Shown: piece after piece, positions 42,672-52,151 of the stretch | Layout of the letters: each line of letters opens with the position of its first letter | How positions within the stretch are numbered: position 1 is the first letter of the stretch | Assembly: GCA_963169695.1 (NCBI GenBank) | Contig: CAUJDS010000011.1 | Coordinates: 1-57,000, forward strand | From: Bdellovibrionota bacterium | GTDB lineage: Bacteria; Bdellovibrionota; UBA1018; CAUJDS01 | Reading direction: 5' to 3' | DNA: 57,000 bases | Translations under genes and position numbers: made by a program | The notes under the pieces: model-generated | The model's database searches: none | The model's input: only the letters and a program-made list of their open reading frames with translations | Told to the model about the DNA's origin: nothing

Positions 42672-44538
42672 ATTCTCTCATTCCTGATTTCTCTAGGTAC
42701 TTATCTTTGGTAGTACAAAGATTGACGACATTGGCTTTTAGATTGCCCAATTCATCCTCCCAAACTTCTTCCATCCCGTCAGTCACTTCTGGGCCATCAC
42801 CCCAATGAAACGCTTGCTCGCCCATTTGATCTAACTGAGTCTTACGATCCTTTTTGGCAAAGTCTCTAAAGTCCCCGTGAATATTCTTCCAAATGAGATC
42901 TTCGCCCGCTCCTTCGAGAAGCTCTACCTGAACCAGGTTAGCCATTTCGAATAAGGACCCCACTCGCTGCATCATACGCTTTTCGCGAACTGTAAGGTCT
43001 CCATTGATTTGTGCAACAAGTCGCTGGGAATGCATTGGAATGGAGGTCGACAAATCCTGCATCTCTCGTTTAAAGGCCAAAATACCTTCTTTTTCTCCCT
43101 GATGAAACTTCATCTGGTTTTGGATCTTCTGGCTCCGCGGCTGAAGCGTAGCAACTTCCCTACCAGAACTCATTTTTTGATAATAAGCATAGAGCTTACG
43201 ATACTGAAAATCGGCTTTTCGATAAGACAATAGTCCTTTCTTTCTTTCTTCCTTCAAAGAGTTGAGGACTGAGCGCTCTTCAAAAAGATGATTGAGTTCC
43301 TCCTGACTGCCAACAAAGACGGGTGACCTGAGCCATTCGGCCAATACCACATGGGGAATTTTTGGTGTCTTTCCTTTGAGCTGTTCAGAAACGTAAAAAT
43401 AAGGGTCTTTGGAATCAGGGCCGCTCTTATGATCTCGAATCCAACGATAGACCTTTCCATAGTGAGCACCAAACCGTTGAAGAATCCGATAGGCGGATGG
43501 GTACTGACAGAGTTCATTGAAAGACATTGCCACTACCATCAAAGCTTCCGGTGTGAAGGTATGATCAAAAGCTTTCGAGTGGATGGAGAGTGCAACTCCG
43601 ATAGCGTCGCGGTAGTTGCCTTCCATTAGATGAACCCATGCCCGTTGGTCCAATCCTTCAATAAACTGTGTCGATGTGCGATTCATCTTCTTTAATTCTT
43701 CCGCGGCCTCACCCAACTGACCTAACTCAAACAATGCCCTCGCTCGAGTGAGTCGCAAGATTTCGACCGAATAGTCATCAGGCAAACCAATGGATTCTGA
43801 GGCGGCGCCTGATTCGCGTTGGGACTGCGCAAGGTTAAGAACCTTCTTAAGATCCTGCGCCGCCTCAGAATACTCCCGCCGTTTGACGGAAACTAATGCT
43901 CTAACTAAAGCTCGTCTCGGACTTTTTGAATCAATCATAGGAATAAGTGATGCTACTTCTTGGGCATCCTTAGTCGGCCCAATCCTTTGCCGGGCCCAAA
44001 TCACTACTGCCCGCTCCAATGCCTCTCTTTCGGATTTGTACAGTTTCAGACCTGCGTCGCTCAATACGGCGTTTCGTAGATTTTTCACAGCATCCCAAGA
44101 TACGCGTAGGCTCGTCAACTTAGCTTGCATCCGAACGAGGCACTCTACCGCCGCAAATTGAACTCCCGTAGTTTTTGCTCGGATGGGAACCATTAAAATC
44201 TTTTCGAAGGCCTTCATAGCCGAGTGATAGAGATTTTCTTCAAAAAGGGCTCGGCCAACCCAATATTGACTGAGCAAATCCACATCTGGACTTGCAGCCT
44301 TTGCTTTTAAACCATAGGCATTTTGATAGGCCAGACTCAACTCCGAAGGATCGGATAAATAGTCCTTAAATTTTTGTGTGAAGTCACCTGGAAGGTCCTT
44401 ATCTAGGTTCCAAACCTCTTTGGTACTACAAGCTCCCGTTGCATGCATTCGCGCACTGGCGGGAAGGCTCCACATGCCAAAGAGCATACCAGTTAGTGCT
44501 GTCAGGAACTTGAAATGAGTCTTCATACGTCTATCCAA
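42670..44538 (-). CDS. Exported TPR-like protein, last gene of the Agl-Glt-like operon (GltC/GltE-like)
   Basis: 622 residues. TTG at 44538 has AGAGGA 7 nt upstream; ATG at 44526 is the alternative and both leave the signal peptide (FLTALTGMLFGMWSLPASA) intact. The mature part is almost all helical with TPR-like repeats: SQYWVGRALFEENLYHSAMKAFEKIL, RRALVRALVSVKRREYSEAAQDL, TRARALFELGQLGEAAEELKKM and SIHSKAFDHTFTPEALMVVAMSFNELCQYPSAYRIL (each motif spread over about 34 residues). It probably acts in the periplasm. In Myxococcus TPR proteins GltC and GltE hold together the gliding machine; equivalence is by context. It follows the barrel gene by 11 bp. Confidence 0.75.
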   Translation of the reverse strand: MDRRMKTHFKFLTALTGMLFGMWSLPASARMHATGACSTKEVWNLDKDLPGDFTQKFKDYLSDPSELSLAYQNAYGLKAKAASPDVDLLSQYWVGRALFEENLYHSAMKAFEKILMVPIRAKTTGVQFAAVECLVRMQAKLTSLRVSWDAVKNLRNAVLSDAGLKLYKSEREALERAVVIWARQRIGPTKDAQEVASLIPMIDSKSPRRALVRALVSVKRREYSEAAQDLKKVLNLAQSQRESGAASESIGLPDDYSVEILRLTRARALFELGQLGEAAEELKKMNRTSTQFIEGLDQRAWVHLMEGNYRDAIGVALSIHSKAFDHTFTPEALMVVAMSFNELCQYPSAYRILQRFGAHYGKVYRWIRDHKSGPDSKDPYFYVSEQLKGKTPKIPHVVLAEWLRSPVFVGSQEELNHLFEERSVLNSLKEERKKGLLSYRKADFQYRKLYAYYQKMSSGREVATLQPRSQKIQNQMKFHQGEKEGILAFKREMQDLSTSIPMHSQRLVAQINGDLTVREKRMMQRVGSLFEMANLVQVELLEGAGEDLIWKNIHGDFRDFAKKDRKTQLDQMGEQAFHWGDGPEVTDGMEEVWEDELGNLKANVVNLCTTKDKYLEKSGMRE

Positions 44539-44549
44539 CTCTCAGTCCT

Positions 44550-45287
44550 CTAAAAGAAAAAGAAGCTAAAGCCCAAGGTGATCGAGTGCATAAAATTGCT
44601 CCGCTCTATAGAAGAACTTCCACTTCTTCCAGGAATGGTTTCTTTGATGTATTGCAGGCGATAATCTGTTCGAAAAGCTATGCGCTTTGTAATATAAGTC
44701 TGTTGTCCAAATCCGAGACTTGGGGTCAAATAGTTTCCTGTTGTTGAAGCCGTCATTCCTAGACCAAAGAGCGCATGCACATCGTAATAGAGAATGTTGC
44801 TACCAAAGAGATTTCGCTTTCCGTAAATAAAGTTCCAATTGACCTCACTGCCATAATATCCCTTGAGCGGGTTGGTAGAAGCCGAAGTCTTAATCGTATC
44901 TTGAAAGTCTTTTGCCGCGCCTGAATCACTTGAAAAGCTCTTCCAGGCGAGAAGACTCACGCCTAAGTACTCCGAAAAATGATAGCCCAAACTTCCGCCG
45001 GTATTGTAGATTGTTAAAAAAGGATCTCCCAAAATGAAACCACCGAACAGTTGGAGTTCTATTTTTCCGCTTTTTGAGTACGTTCTATTCTGTACAACGT
45101 CGTACTCTTCTTTTTCGTTCCAATACCGTTTTTTGAGATCCTGCACATCGAGTCGAGCAGGCTTTGAAGTAGCTTTTTTTTCAACCCTAGGGGGTGAAGC
45201 CTCTTCTTCCTGAGCGTATACGGATCCAATCACCAAACTACTGACGATCATTTGCGCAAAGACTGTTCTCTTTAAAAACGCTTTCAT
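44550..45287 (-). CDS. Outer-membrane beta-barrel protein of the Agl-Glt-like operon
   Basis: 245 residues from the ATG at 45287, with GGGGAAAAG upstream; an earlier in-frame ATG lies inside the previous gene. The signal peptide (FAQMIVSSLVIGSVYAQ) is followed by a charged linker (about 25-70) and amphipathic strands (KIELQLFGGFILGDPF, GSLGYHFSEYLGVSLLAW, GSEVNWNFIYGK, RIAFRTDYRLQYIKE) ending in HSITLGFSFFFF, a strong aromatic C-terminal barrel signal. The layout fits the 'OMP_myx_plus' type of myxobacteria and Bdellovibrio. In the Glt machine, barrels GltA/GltB/GltH play this part. Confidence 0.82.
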   Translation of the reverse strand: MKAFLKRTVFAQMIVSSLVIGSVYAQEEEASPPRVEKKATSKPARLDVQDLKKRYWNEKEEYDVVQNRTYSKSGKIELQLFGGFILGDPFLTIYNTGGSLGYHFSEYLGVSLLAWKSFSSDSGAAKDFQDTIKTSASTNPLKGYYGSEVNWNFIYGKRNLFGSNILYYDVHALFGLGMTASTTGNYLTPSLGFGQQTYITKRIAFRTDYRLQYIKETIPGRSGSSSIERSNFMHSITLGFSFFFF

Positions 45288-45297
45288 TTCTTTTCCC

Positions 45298-46902
45298 CTA
45301 TAACCTTCTAAATACAAATGGATACAAGACACTTACCTGGCGACTCCCCTTGGGCTGCGGAAATTCCCACTGCGACAAGCGATCCGTAATGCACTTACCA
45401 ACCCCAACGTCCTTCATGGTGGTTTCTTTCACATTGGCGGATGAAACCCTTCCATTGCTGGCAATGGTAAAGTCCACCATGAGCTGCCCTTCGATACTAG
45501 GCATCCGCAGGATGGCGTCCTCGTAGCACTTCCGCACCTCAGTGATATGCCGACTAATAACGCTCCAAACCTCTTTCTTGGTAAGACCACTTCCCATAAG
45601 CTCACCCTTATCCAGACCCGCACCTAGGGCAACAAACGAGCTTCCGGCTCCTACACTTGCCTGCCCCTGGAAGCCGGTACGGTAATTGACGCCCCCTACA
45701 TTGGTTTGAGAACTTTCAGAGTAGTCTACCGACACATTCTGTTGAGAGTGCGCCTGAGTAATGGGTGCCGCTGAAAGACGCGATCTTTCCTTCAAATCCG
45801 GAAGCTGGCCACTCATAGCTTCATTCTGTACCCCTGAAATCGTGTTGGACTCAGCAAGCAGTAAGGATTTCTCCCCACCCATCTTGTTCACGAGAGAGTT
45901 GCGTAGCTGCTGAGCTTTAAGTACGGCTTGAGATACCACCTTGGGATTCGGAGGCGTGACCTTAGCGACCTCGGGAGCAGCCATTTTCTGGGTAGGCTTC
46001 ACTGGAATAGGCGTTGGAGACTCGCCCTTCTTGATTCCGCCTTCTGCAAAGTGATGCTCCGTCTGGGTCAATGGCACGGGCTTTTTTGCCTCAATCACTT
46101 TGGGTGGCTCAGGTAAATCTGGCATCTCCTTAATGAGATCTTTAGGTGGCATTCGCTCGGGCAAAATGATTTTTGCAAACTGCACTGGCTCTTCCAGCTT
46201 GGGTTCCGTCATAGTTCCCAAAAGACTCAGTACCGTCAGCGAGAAACTAATCGCCAAAGTAGAAAGCATTCCGGAGATGACGATTCGCTTTTTTTCTCCC
46301 TCCTCAGCACTAGACTTCCAAGGGAGCGCTTTTTGGTCGCTACTACCTACCCGAAAAATCCATCTATGAGATCGATACTGAATAGTGACAAGATGGATCT
46401 CCGAATTGAGCACTTCACCATTGTTTGTAGCCCCAGCAAGAGTCACACTAGGAGCGTGGGTGTGAATTTTCCATCCACTATCACTCTGAGACACACTGAA
46501 TATTTTCTCACCACCCAGGACTTGCGTGTAATGCTTACCAAGACGGCGGGTTGAATGAACCCATGCACCGGAGGTATCGATAAGGTCTAAAGGGCTTGAT
46601 TTCTGAGGGGTGAGGAGATCGTCGTAAAAGCCAGGAATGAGTGGTGCCCGCTCCACTCTCAAGAAAACGTCTGACTTCAGAACTCCTTGGTGCCTCGGAA
46701 GTAGGAAAGGAGTCTTCGTCTCAACATGGTCCTCTTGCACTTTCCACAACTTTCCATCTTTATGCTCGATGAAAAGGCCCTCTGGACGCTGAGTCAATCG
46801 AAAAGGAAGTCCATAACCCAAGGAGATGGGCTTATTGGAAGTCCATAGCTCACTTCGGATAACATCGTCTACCTTGATGCGGACAATATACCTCTGACTC
46901 AT
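45298..46902 (-). CDS. Inner-membrane linker with FHA-like N-terminus and AgmX/PglI-type TonB-like C-terminus (GltG-like)
   Basis: 534 residues. A beta-rich cytoplasmic N-terminus (about 1-200), FHA-like in part, precedes one membrane helix (207-229). A Pro/Lys-rich periplasmic stretch (MPDLPEPPKVIEAKKPVPL and onward to about 320) is followed by Ser/Gly-rich sequence and a C-terminal TonB-like domain (about 440-534): VISRHITEVRKCYEDAI, MVDFTIASNGRVSSANV, GKCITDRLSQWEFPQPKG. The Cys pair in that domain is typical of the AgmX/PglI C-terminal family. Domain order matches PglI (GltG) of Myxococcus. It should couple the stator to the outer-membrane parts. Confidence 0.85.
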   Translation of the reverse strand: MSQRYIVRIKVDDVIRSELWTSNKPISLGYGLPFRLTQRPEGLFIEHKDGKLWKVQEDHVETKTPFLLPRHQGVLKSDVFLRVERAPLIPGFYDDLLTPQKSSPLDLIDTSGAWVHSTRRLGKHYTQVLGGEKIFSVSQSDSGWKIHTHAPSVTLAGATNNGEVLNSEIHLVTIQYRSHRWIFRVGSSDQKALPWKSSAEEGEKKRIVISGMLSTLAISFSLTVLSLLGTMTEPKLEEPVQFAKIILPERMPPKDLIKEMPDLPEPPKVIEAKKPVPLTQTEHHFAEGGIKKGESPTPIPVKPTQKMAAPEVAKVTPPNPKVVSQAVLKAQQLRNSLVNKMGGEKSLLLAESNTISGVQNEAMSGQLPDLKERSRLSAAPITQAHSQQNVSVDYSESSQTNVGGVNYRTGFQGQASVGAGSSFVALGAGLDKGELMGSGLTKKEVWSVISRHITEVRKCYEDAILRMPSIEGQLMVDFTIASNGRVSSANVKETTMKDVGVGKCITDRLSQWEFPQPKGSRQVSVLYPFVFRRL

Positions 46903-46903
46903 A

Positions 46904-47167
46904 TCAATAACCCAAATCCTTCAGCGTCGAATCCATTTCCTTTTCAAAGGACATCATCTTTCGATAGAGCTGTTTTCGACCCTTTGCTTTGTCTTTGTTG
47001 GTAACCGTTCCAAGCTCATTGCGTCCGCGATCCATGCCTTCTACGAGCCCACTTTCAAAGTTGAGCTTCTCTTGTCTCTTGTCACCTTGATCTAAATAGG
47101 TTCCATCGTCTTTAGCGAAAGAAAATTGCGCAACCATCATTCCAACTACAAGCAATACCTTCATCAT
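46904..47167 (-). CDS. Small exported protein of the Agl-Glt-like operon
   Basis: 87 residues. Signal peptide (MKVLLVVGMMVAQFSFA) and a charged helical mature part (EKLNFESGLVEGMDRGRNELG, KQLYRKMMSFEKEMDSTLKDL). The ATG overlaps the stop of the preceding TPR gene (ATGA), and it ends 1 bp before the GltG-like gene, so translation is coupled. By position it could correspond to the small GltF of Myxococcus, but the sequence gives no support for that beyond size and export. Confidence 0.75.
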   Translation of the reverse strand: MMKVLLVVGMMVAQFSFAKDDGTYLDQGDKRQEKLNFESGLVEGMDRGRNELGTVTNKDKAKGRKQLYRKMMSFEKEMDSTLKDLGY

Positions 47168-50100
47168 AAGGCGACCCCCGTTTGCTGGACTTCGGCCACT
47201 AGATTCTGTTTGCTGATGCGCTTTAATTCCAGATAGGCCTCGTCGCGCGCGCCGTTCTTAAAAAGCAAAACTGCTCGCATCACACCCAGTAGGTCTTTGC
47301 TCAAAATTTCTTTTTCCTCGGCAATCTGAATGAGGTAGGTGCCTTTGACGACATTATTGTATTGGATAGCTTTGTAGAAGGTTCCTTTGAGGCGATTCTT
47401 GAGGTCTGCCCCTCCGCCAACCCAATTTCCTTCAGGATCGGCACGAGCCAATAGATTTTCATCAAAATTTCCGATCGCATCCTTAAGGCTTAATTCGGTT
47501 ACCTTTGTTCTCAATTGGGTTGCAGTTTCTACGAAGGGCCGTGCGACGTCTACCATCGCTTGCTGAATAGCCTGAGAATCCTCGGCGGAAAGTCCCGCTG
47601 ACTTACTTAGTCCAAGAAGATCATTGGAGAGGTCGTCATACATTTTTGCAGTTTCTTCCAAAACGGATCGATGGATACCAAGGAGCGGAAGAGTTGACAA
47701 AAGCTGCGTAGCGAGAGCTTCGATCTGCTTTATCATTTCAATTCGCTTCCCAATAACGGCTTGATCGGCCTGCATAGGCACAGAATCTCGAACGAGCTTA
47801 CGCAACCGCTGGAATCCTACCGGCACAACCCGATTAACTCGCGCTGTAAGTGTAAAAGCAACCAAGGGATCAAGCTGATGCCAACCGGCCCCAATCTTTC
47901 GGATCAAGTCCAACTTTGATACAAATTGATTGCGAGTCCAAAGCCGATCCTCTTTTTCTAAGGTCAGAAGATTCCATACCGTAGGGTTCGCTTCTACTGT
48001 TTGAGCTTTAGGTACGTAGGCATTGGAAGCCGATGCAAAGCGGCGGCCACTGTTCTTGAGATCAAGCTCATGGAAATCAATCATGGCATGGTACTGATCA
48101 CAATCCGATGGATAGGTCTTGCAGAATAAAGGATGTGCGGACCACTTCTTGAGACTCTCAAAGTCAGCCTCGATCCAAGACAAAAAAGCCAACTTCTTTA
48201 TCATGAGAGCTCGGTCTTCATTGCTGACCTTATTTCGATACTGAGGCTTCTCTGCCAAATCCAAATAGAGGGTAAGGTCTTGCCTAGCACGTTGAAAGTT
48301 CAATCCATTCTCTTGAAGCTGAGCACGCATTTGGATTGCAGGAAGGTAATAATTACTTGCCTGACCAGAATTTACTATTTCTGACAAGTATTGATTGGCT
48401 GAGCCTTCCCGCTTCAGCGCTATCGCGGAGCGAGCAACGACATTCAACCAATCCAATCTGCGCTCTGACCTCCCAAAGGTCTTCTCTTGAACTGCTGTCT
48501 TTTCCAAGATCGCTTCATATTTCTGCTTATTGTAGAGCTCCTCTAGCATCTTATAACGGCTGTCTTCGGACGCCTTTTGGATCCGTGGGGCAAGGCCAGT
48601 TTTTTTCCAGGCATCTACTTCAGAAAAATCTGAAGATAATGCATCGACCTTCTCCCAATCCGAAGAAGCAATCCACGTGTCCAAAACGAGACCAGCGGAT
48701 GGGATCGCATAGGAGGAATTTGGCATCTTCTTTGCAAATTCCTCAAGATTTTTCACTGAAGATTCAACCGACTTAAAGGCATAAATTGCGCGATTGGCTT
48801 CAAACCAATAGAGATCTAATTCATTGATCTTAGGATCCTTAGCTTCTGGCAATTCACGCAGCTGAGCCACCCAGTCGATCCATTCCTTAACCTTGGAATC
48901 CATGGGCACCTGCGGTCCAGACTCTACCGATCGAGCAACCAATTCTACCGGAAATACCTTACTATTTCTTAACTCGTTGTAACGAATGGCAACCGCTTTA
49001 AGTCCAACAGTCCACGGATTGATCTGATTTTTTTTTGCGAGAGATGAATCCCGAAGTGACTTCTGGAAGACCCATAAGTAATGAACCAAGGCCTCCGTGT
49101 AACTTTTCTGCCCAGATAGCGCTTCCGCTAAATTAAACTGTAGGCCCAACCGAACATCGTCTGCTTCCTCTGTGATAAAAATTGCACTTCGCGTAAGCGC
49201 AACGAGGACTTCATTGAGCTTCTCAGTGGATTGAGTACTGCCCTTGTTTGTGGAAATAAATTTTTGGATCTTAGTGGACGTCTCAAGTAGAAAAGCCTGC
49301 GTCCACTTAAAAAGCTTTGGATCCTTCACGGTTTTGAACATTTCTACTATGTATTGCGCAGATAACTTGAGGTCTCCATACTTATGGGTGACATATTGAT
49401 ATTCACAAACAAGAGCGACTAGCTCTTGGGTTGCCTGTGTAGCGCCTTCCTTCTTGGCTACGATATCTCGAAAAGTCAGGAGCTTATCATCGTATTTTTT
49501 AATACGGAGCTGCTTTGCAAAATCCAAAATCATCTCCCTGAGCACCTCTTTACTCTTCGACATTTTGGCCAAAGAAGAGAATCGATCGTAAGCCATGGGG
49601 AGCGAGTAACCCGCCTTGCCACTCTCCATGCCCATGAGAACAATCTGCGCCGCATCAACCAAGAGATTGTCTGAGATCGAAAGGTCACTAGATCCTTGGG
49701 AAGGAGCATTGCCTCGTACAACTTTACTCCCATAGAATTTTGCGTATTCCTCCACGTAGAAAAGAGATTCATCTGGTTGGCCAAGGTCATAGTAGGACCA
49801 TGCCAATTTTGTCAGAATATAACCGTAATTTCGGTTGGCTTTCCTGTTTTTGATCATTCTCAGATAGCGAATGGTCTCATTTGGATTCTTCATCTCAGAA
49901 GCATATTCGGCAAGAATCAGGTACAGCTTGTCGATGTCTCGATAGCCGGGATATTTCTTGGTCGCAGTAGCAAAATCACTATAGGCCGCCTTATTATCTT
50001 CTAGTCCCTCATAGACCTGCGCACGTCCCAAATAAGCTTCTGGGGTCTCTGGCCGATCCGGAAAGTATCGAATAAAGTCCGTCCATGTTTGCACATTGGA

Positions 50101-50463
50101 TCGCAGAAGCGCCTTGTAATGCTTGAGATTCAACGGACGCTTCGTCTGATAGGCTTCTTCATGGGCTACTCGGAAAGCAATGTCGCCAGTTTTCTGCTCG
50201 AGTCTTGCCAATCGAATCAATATTTCTGGATTGGGACGGCCGTGAGCATCTTCTTTTTCTGCTAGTTTACGTAGTTTACCAATGGCTTTCTGTTGGTACG
50301 AGTAGGCAACTCGATCTACCACTTGCTGGGGAGCTTGAAGAGGAATCCCCTGAGCGTCTACCTGGAGGCGACCATTAGAACCCTCCGCAGAGCTAAAGGC
50401 AAATGAGCTTCCAAGGAGGATGCTCAAAGCGATTAATCTGCGATGAATTCCCCTTTTCGCCAT
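47164..50463 (-). CDS. Large exported TPR protein (GltD/AgmU-like) of the Agl-Glt-like operon
   Basis: 1099 residues. A signal peptide (LIALSILLGSSFAFSSAEG) leads to a wholly helical protein. TPR repeats are clearest at the start: AYLGRAQVYEGLEDNKAAYSDFATATKKYP, LILAEYASEMKNPNETIRYLRMI, ILTKLAWSYYDLGQPDESLFYVEEYAKFYG (each spread over 25-30 residues, shortened here), and QFNLAEALSGQKSYTEALVHYLWV later. The size and repeats fit AgmU (GltD) of Myxococcus. It should be the periplasmic scaffold between stator and outer membrane. It lies 2 bp after the second ExbD-like gene and overlaps the small gene by 4 bp. Confidence 0.78.
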   Translation of the reverse strand: MAKRGIHRRLIALSILLGSSFAFSSAEGSNGRLQVDAQGIPLQAPQQVVDRVAYSYQQKAIGKLRKLAEKEDAHGRPNPEILIRLARLEQKTGDIAFRVAHEEAYQTKRPLNLKHYKALLRSNVQTWTDFIRYFPDRPETPEAYLGRAQVYEGLEDNKAAYSDFATATKKYPGYRDIDKLYLILAEYASEMKNPNETIRYLRMIKNRKANRNYGYILTKLAWSYYDLGQPDESLFYVEEYAKFYGSKVVRGNAPSQGSSDLSISDNLLVDAAQIVLMGMESGKAGYSLPMAYDRFSSLAKMSKSKEVLREMILDFAKQLRIKKYDDKLLTFRDIVAKKEGATQATQELVALVCEYQYVTHKYGDLKLSAQYIVEMFKTVKDPKLFKWTQAFLLETSTKIQKFISTNKGSTQSTEKLNEVLVALTRSAIFITEEADDVRLGLQFNLAEALSGQKSYTEALVHYLWVFQKSLRDSSLAKKNQINPWTVGLKAVAIRYNELRNSKVFPVELVARSVESGPQVPMDSKVKEWIDWVAQLRELPEAKDPKINELDLYWFEANRAIYAFKSVESSVKNLEEFAKKMPNSSYAIPSAGLVLDTWIASSDWEKVDALSSDFSEVDAWKKTGLAPRIQKASEDSRYKMLEELYNKQKYEAILEKTAVQEKTFGRSERRLDWLNVVARSAIALKREGSANQYLSEIVNSGQASNYYLPAIQMRAQLQENGLNFQRARQDLTLYLDLAEKPQYRNKVSNEDRALMIKKLAFLSWIEADFESLKKWSAHPLFCKTYPSDCDQYHAMIDFHELDLKNSGRRFASASNAYVPKAQTVEANPTVWNLLTLEKEDRLWTRNQFVSKLDLIRKIGAGWHQLDPLVAFTLTARVNRVVPVGFQRLRKLVRDSVPMQADQAVIGKRIEMIKQIEALATQLLSTLPLLGIHRSVLEETAKMYDDLSNDLLGLSKSAGLSAEDSQAIQQAMVDVARPFVETATQLRTKVTELSLKDAIGNFDENLLARADPEGNWVGGGADLKNRLKGTFYKAIQYNNVVKGTYLIQIAEEKEILSKDLLGVMRAVLLFKNGARDEAYLELKRISKQNLVAEVQQTGVAL

Positions 50464-50465
50464 CG

Positions 50466-50963
50466 CTATTCGTCCTTCACCACGGCAAGCCGAAAGTCTT
50501 GAAATCCGCTTATCGATGCCGACGCGAGCACCGTTTGAATCGTTGCATATGGCGCACGTCTATCTCCAACGATCCATACCTTCGTTCCTTCGGGATAGTG
50601 AGATCGTCGCTCGGTGAGATACTTGGTTAGATTGATGGAGGTTCCGTTGTCGGTTAAGTCTGAATTGAGGTCCGCTTCAGGAAATCGAAACGCTTCGAGT
50701 CCCGCCGCGGGTTCTCCCTGTACCTGAATTCCCGATTGAAGAATTTCAATACGAAGGCCATCTTTGTCTTGGCCACCTACTTGAGAAACGGGTAAGTTCA
50801 AACCTTCTGGAAGAGATACATCTGCCACAGCTTCGAGGCCCGCCGAGTAGCTCTTGAGTAAGAAAACCAAGACAATAATAAGAATATCTGCAAGGGAGGT
50901 AATTTGAAGCTCGGCTTCCTCTTGATGTTCTCGTCGGTGATGTTTTCTAAATTTACTCTTCAT
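50466..50963 (-). CDS. ExbD/TolR-family stator subunit 2 (AglS/AglQ-like)
   Basis: 165 residues. A basic cytoplasmic N-terminus, one membrane helix (about 22-42) with the proton-binding Asp26 in ITSLADILIIVLVFLL, and a periplasmic domain with the closing pattern GTKVWIVGDRRAPYATIQTVLASASISG typical of ExbD. It is immediately adjacent to the first ExbD gene (no gap), in keeping with a stator that contains two different ExbD-like subunits, as in AglRQS of Myxococcus. Confidence 0.9.
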   Translation of the reverse strand: MKSKFRKHHRREHQEEAELQITSLADILIIVLVFLLKSYSAGLEAVADVSLPEGLNLPVSQVGGQDKDGLRIEILQSGIQVQGEPAAGLEAFRFPEADLNSDLTDNGTSINLTKYLTERRSHYPEGTKVWIVGDRRAPYATIQTVLASASISGFQDFRLAVVKDE

Positions 50964-51422
50964 CTAAAATCCTCCCAATTGGACTTCTAATTTTGGGATA
51001 GATTTCTTCATATTCTGCATGGCATCGATCACCTGCTGATACGAAATTTCCTTGCTTGCAATCAGCGTCAGTTGTTCGAGTTTTGGCAAAGATTGATTCA
51101 GGCCGGTTAAAGTTTGCACCATCTCTGGCATATTCCAATAGTCAGCACTCGCTGCAATTCTTTTCTCAGGAACCGATGTGCCTTTGACTTTAATAAGGAA
51201 GGAATGATCAAGCTTCATTTCTACATCGATTTTGATTGGATGAAGGTTAGTCTGTTCCTTGAGGGACTCACCAGGTGCAGCAACTCCTACTGGCAGAAGT
51301 CCAATCGAAAGGTATACGCCTGACGCCAGCATGAATGTAATAAGGATGGTCAAACAGTCAATAATCGGAACGATGTTCAGATGAAAATCGAATTTCCGAG
51401 ACTTACCGCCCCTCATCTTCAT
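50964..51422 (-). CDS. ExbD/TolR-family stator subunit 1 (AglQ/AglS-like)
   Basis: 152 residues. Basic N-terminus, one membrane helix (about 16-38) with Asp22 in VPIIDCLTILITFMLASG, then a periplasmic domain with LTLIASKEISYQQVIDAMQNMKKS near 115-138. It differs clearly from its neighbour, so the pair is not a recent duplication. It lies 30 bp after the ExbB-like gene. Together with that protein it should form the proton-driven channel. Confidence 0.9.
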   Translation of the reverse strand: MKMRGGKSRKFDFHLNIVPIIDCLTILITFMLASGVYLSIGLLPVGVAAPGESLKEQTNLHPIKIDVEMKLDHSFLIKVKGTSVPEKRIAASADYWNMPEMVQTLTGLNQSLPKLEQLTLIASKEISYQQVIDAMQNMKKSIPKLEVQLGGF

Positions 51423-51452
51423 AGAAAACCCCCAAGACCCTTCCCTAATTTC

Positions 51453-52151
51453 CTAAGCAACGTGATGACTAGAACTTTTTGACGCAGAACCTGAATCCAA
51501 CCCCTGGGCCTTCATCTCTGCAGCGAAATACCTTTGCTTCACTAAGTCCATTACCTTGACGGCGGAAGACTCAATTCCAGAAATAAGCGTATTCGTTCGA
51601 TTCATCAGAAAACTGAAAGCAATCATACAAGGAATGGCAACGCCCAAGCCAAACATCGTTGCATACATCGCCTCAGAAATACCTTGTGCTAGCAGGGCGC
51701 TCTTTTGAGCAGCATCTGCAGTTCCTACCGCAGCAAAAGACTTTACTAGTCCTGCGATGGTTCCTAAAAGACCCAAGAGAGTTGCTACGTTAGAAATCAT
51801 AGAGAGATAGCCCGTGCGCTTCAAGACCCGCTGCGTGGCTTCTTCTACTGCGATCTCGAGACCATTTTCAATTAAACTTTCGGGCTGGTGAGCCCTAAGT
51901 AGGCCGCGTTTAGCAACCCATGCGACAGGTTTGCCTGGATAGCGATCACAGAGTGATACAGCTTCTGCCATCTGACCCTGAAGGACCAATTCTCGAAGTT
52001 TTTCGAAGAAGGCATCTTCTTTGGAAAATGGAAATGCCCACATCAACGCCCTGGCTCGCTCAAGAATCACCGCGAGGCCAAAGATGCCCATCAAAAGGAT
52101 AGGCGCTACATGCCAGAAATTGCTCTGTAAAAAATCCGCTACACCGTTCAT
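51453..52151 (-). CDS. ExbB/TolQ-family proton channel subunit (AglR-like)
   Basis: 232 residues from the ATG at 52151, with GGGGGA 7 nt upstream; an earlier in-frame start is less well placed. Three membrane helices: about 12-32 (HVAPILLMGIFGLAVILE), about 118-140 and about 160-182. The family motif SMISNVATLLGLLGTIAGLV and the FGLGVAIPCMIAFSFL helix are intact. It is the first gene of the eight-gene operon and the pore-forming part of the motor. TolQ of a Tol-Pal system is the alternative; the missing tolA-tolB-pal and the GltG-like gene speak against it. Confidence 0.92.
   Translation of the reverse strand: MNGVADFLQSNFWHVAPILLMGIFGLAVILERARALMWAFPFSKEDAFFEKLRELVLQGQMAEAVSLCDRYPGKPVAWVAKRGLLRAHQPESLIENGLEIAVEEATQRVLKRTGYLSMISNVATLLGLLGTIAGLVKSFAAVGTADAAQKSALLAQGISEAMYATMFGLGVAIPCMIAFSFLMNRTNTLISGIESSAVKVMDLVKQRYFAAEMKAQGLDSGSASKSSSHHVA

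Noticed and set aside
51453-52151. TolQ/ExbB of a Tol-Pal or TonB system
   Set aside because: No tolA, tolB, pal or tonB follows; instead a GltG-like linker, TPR proteins and a barrel do.
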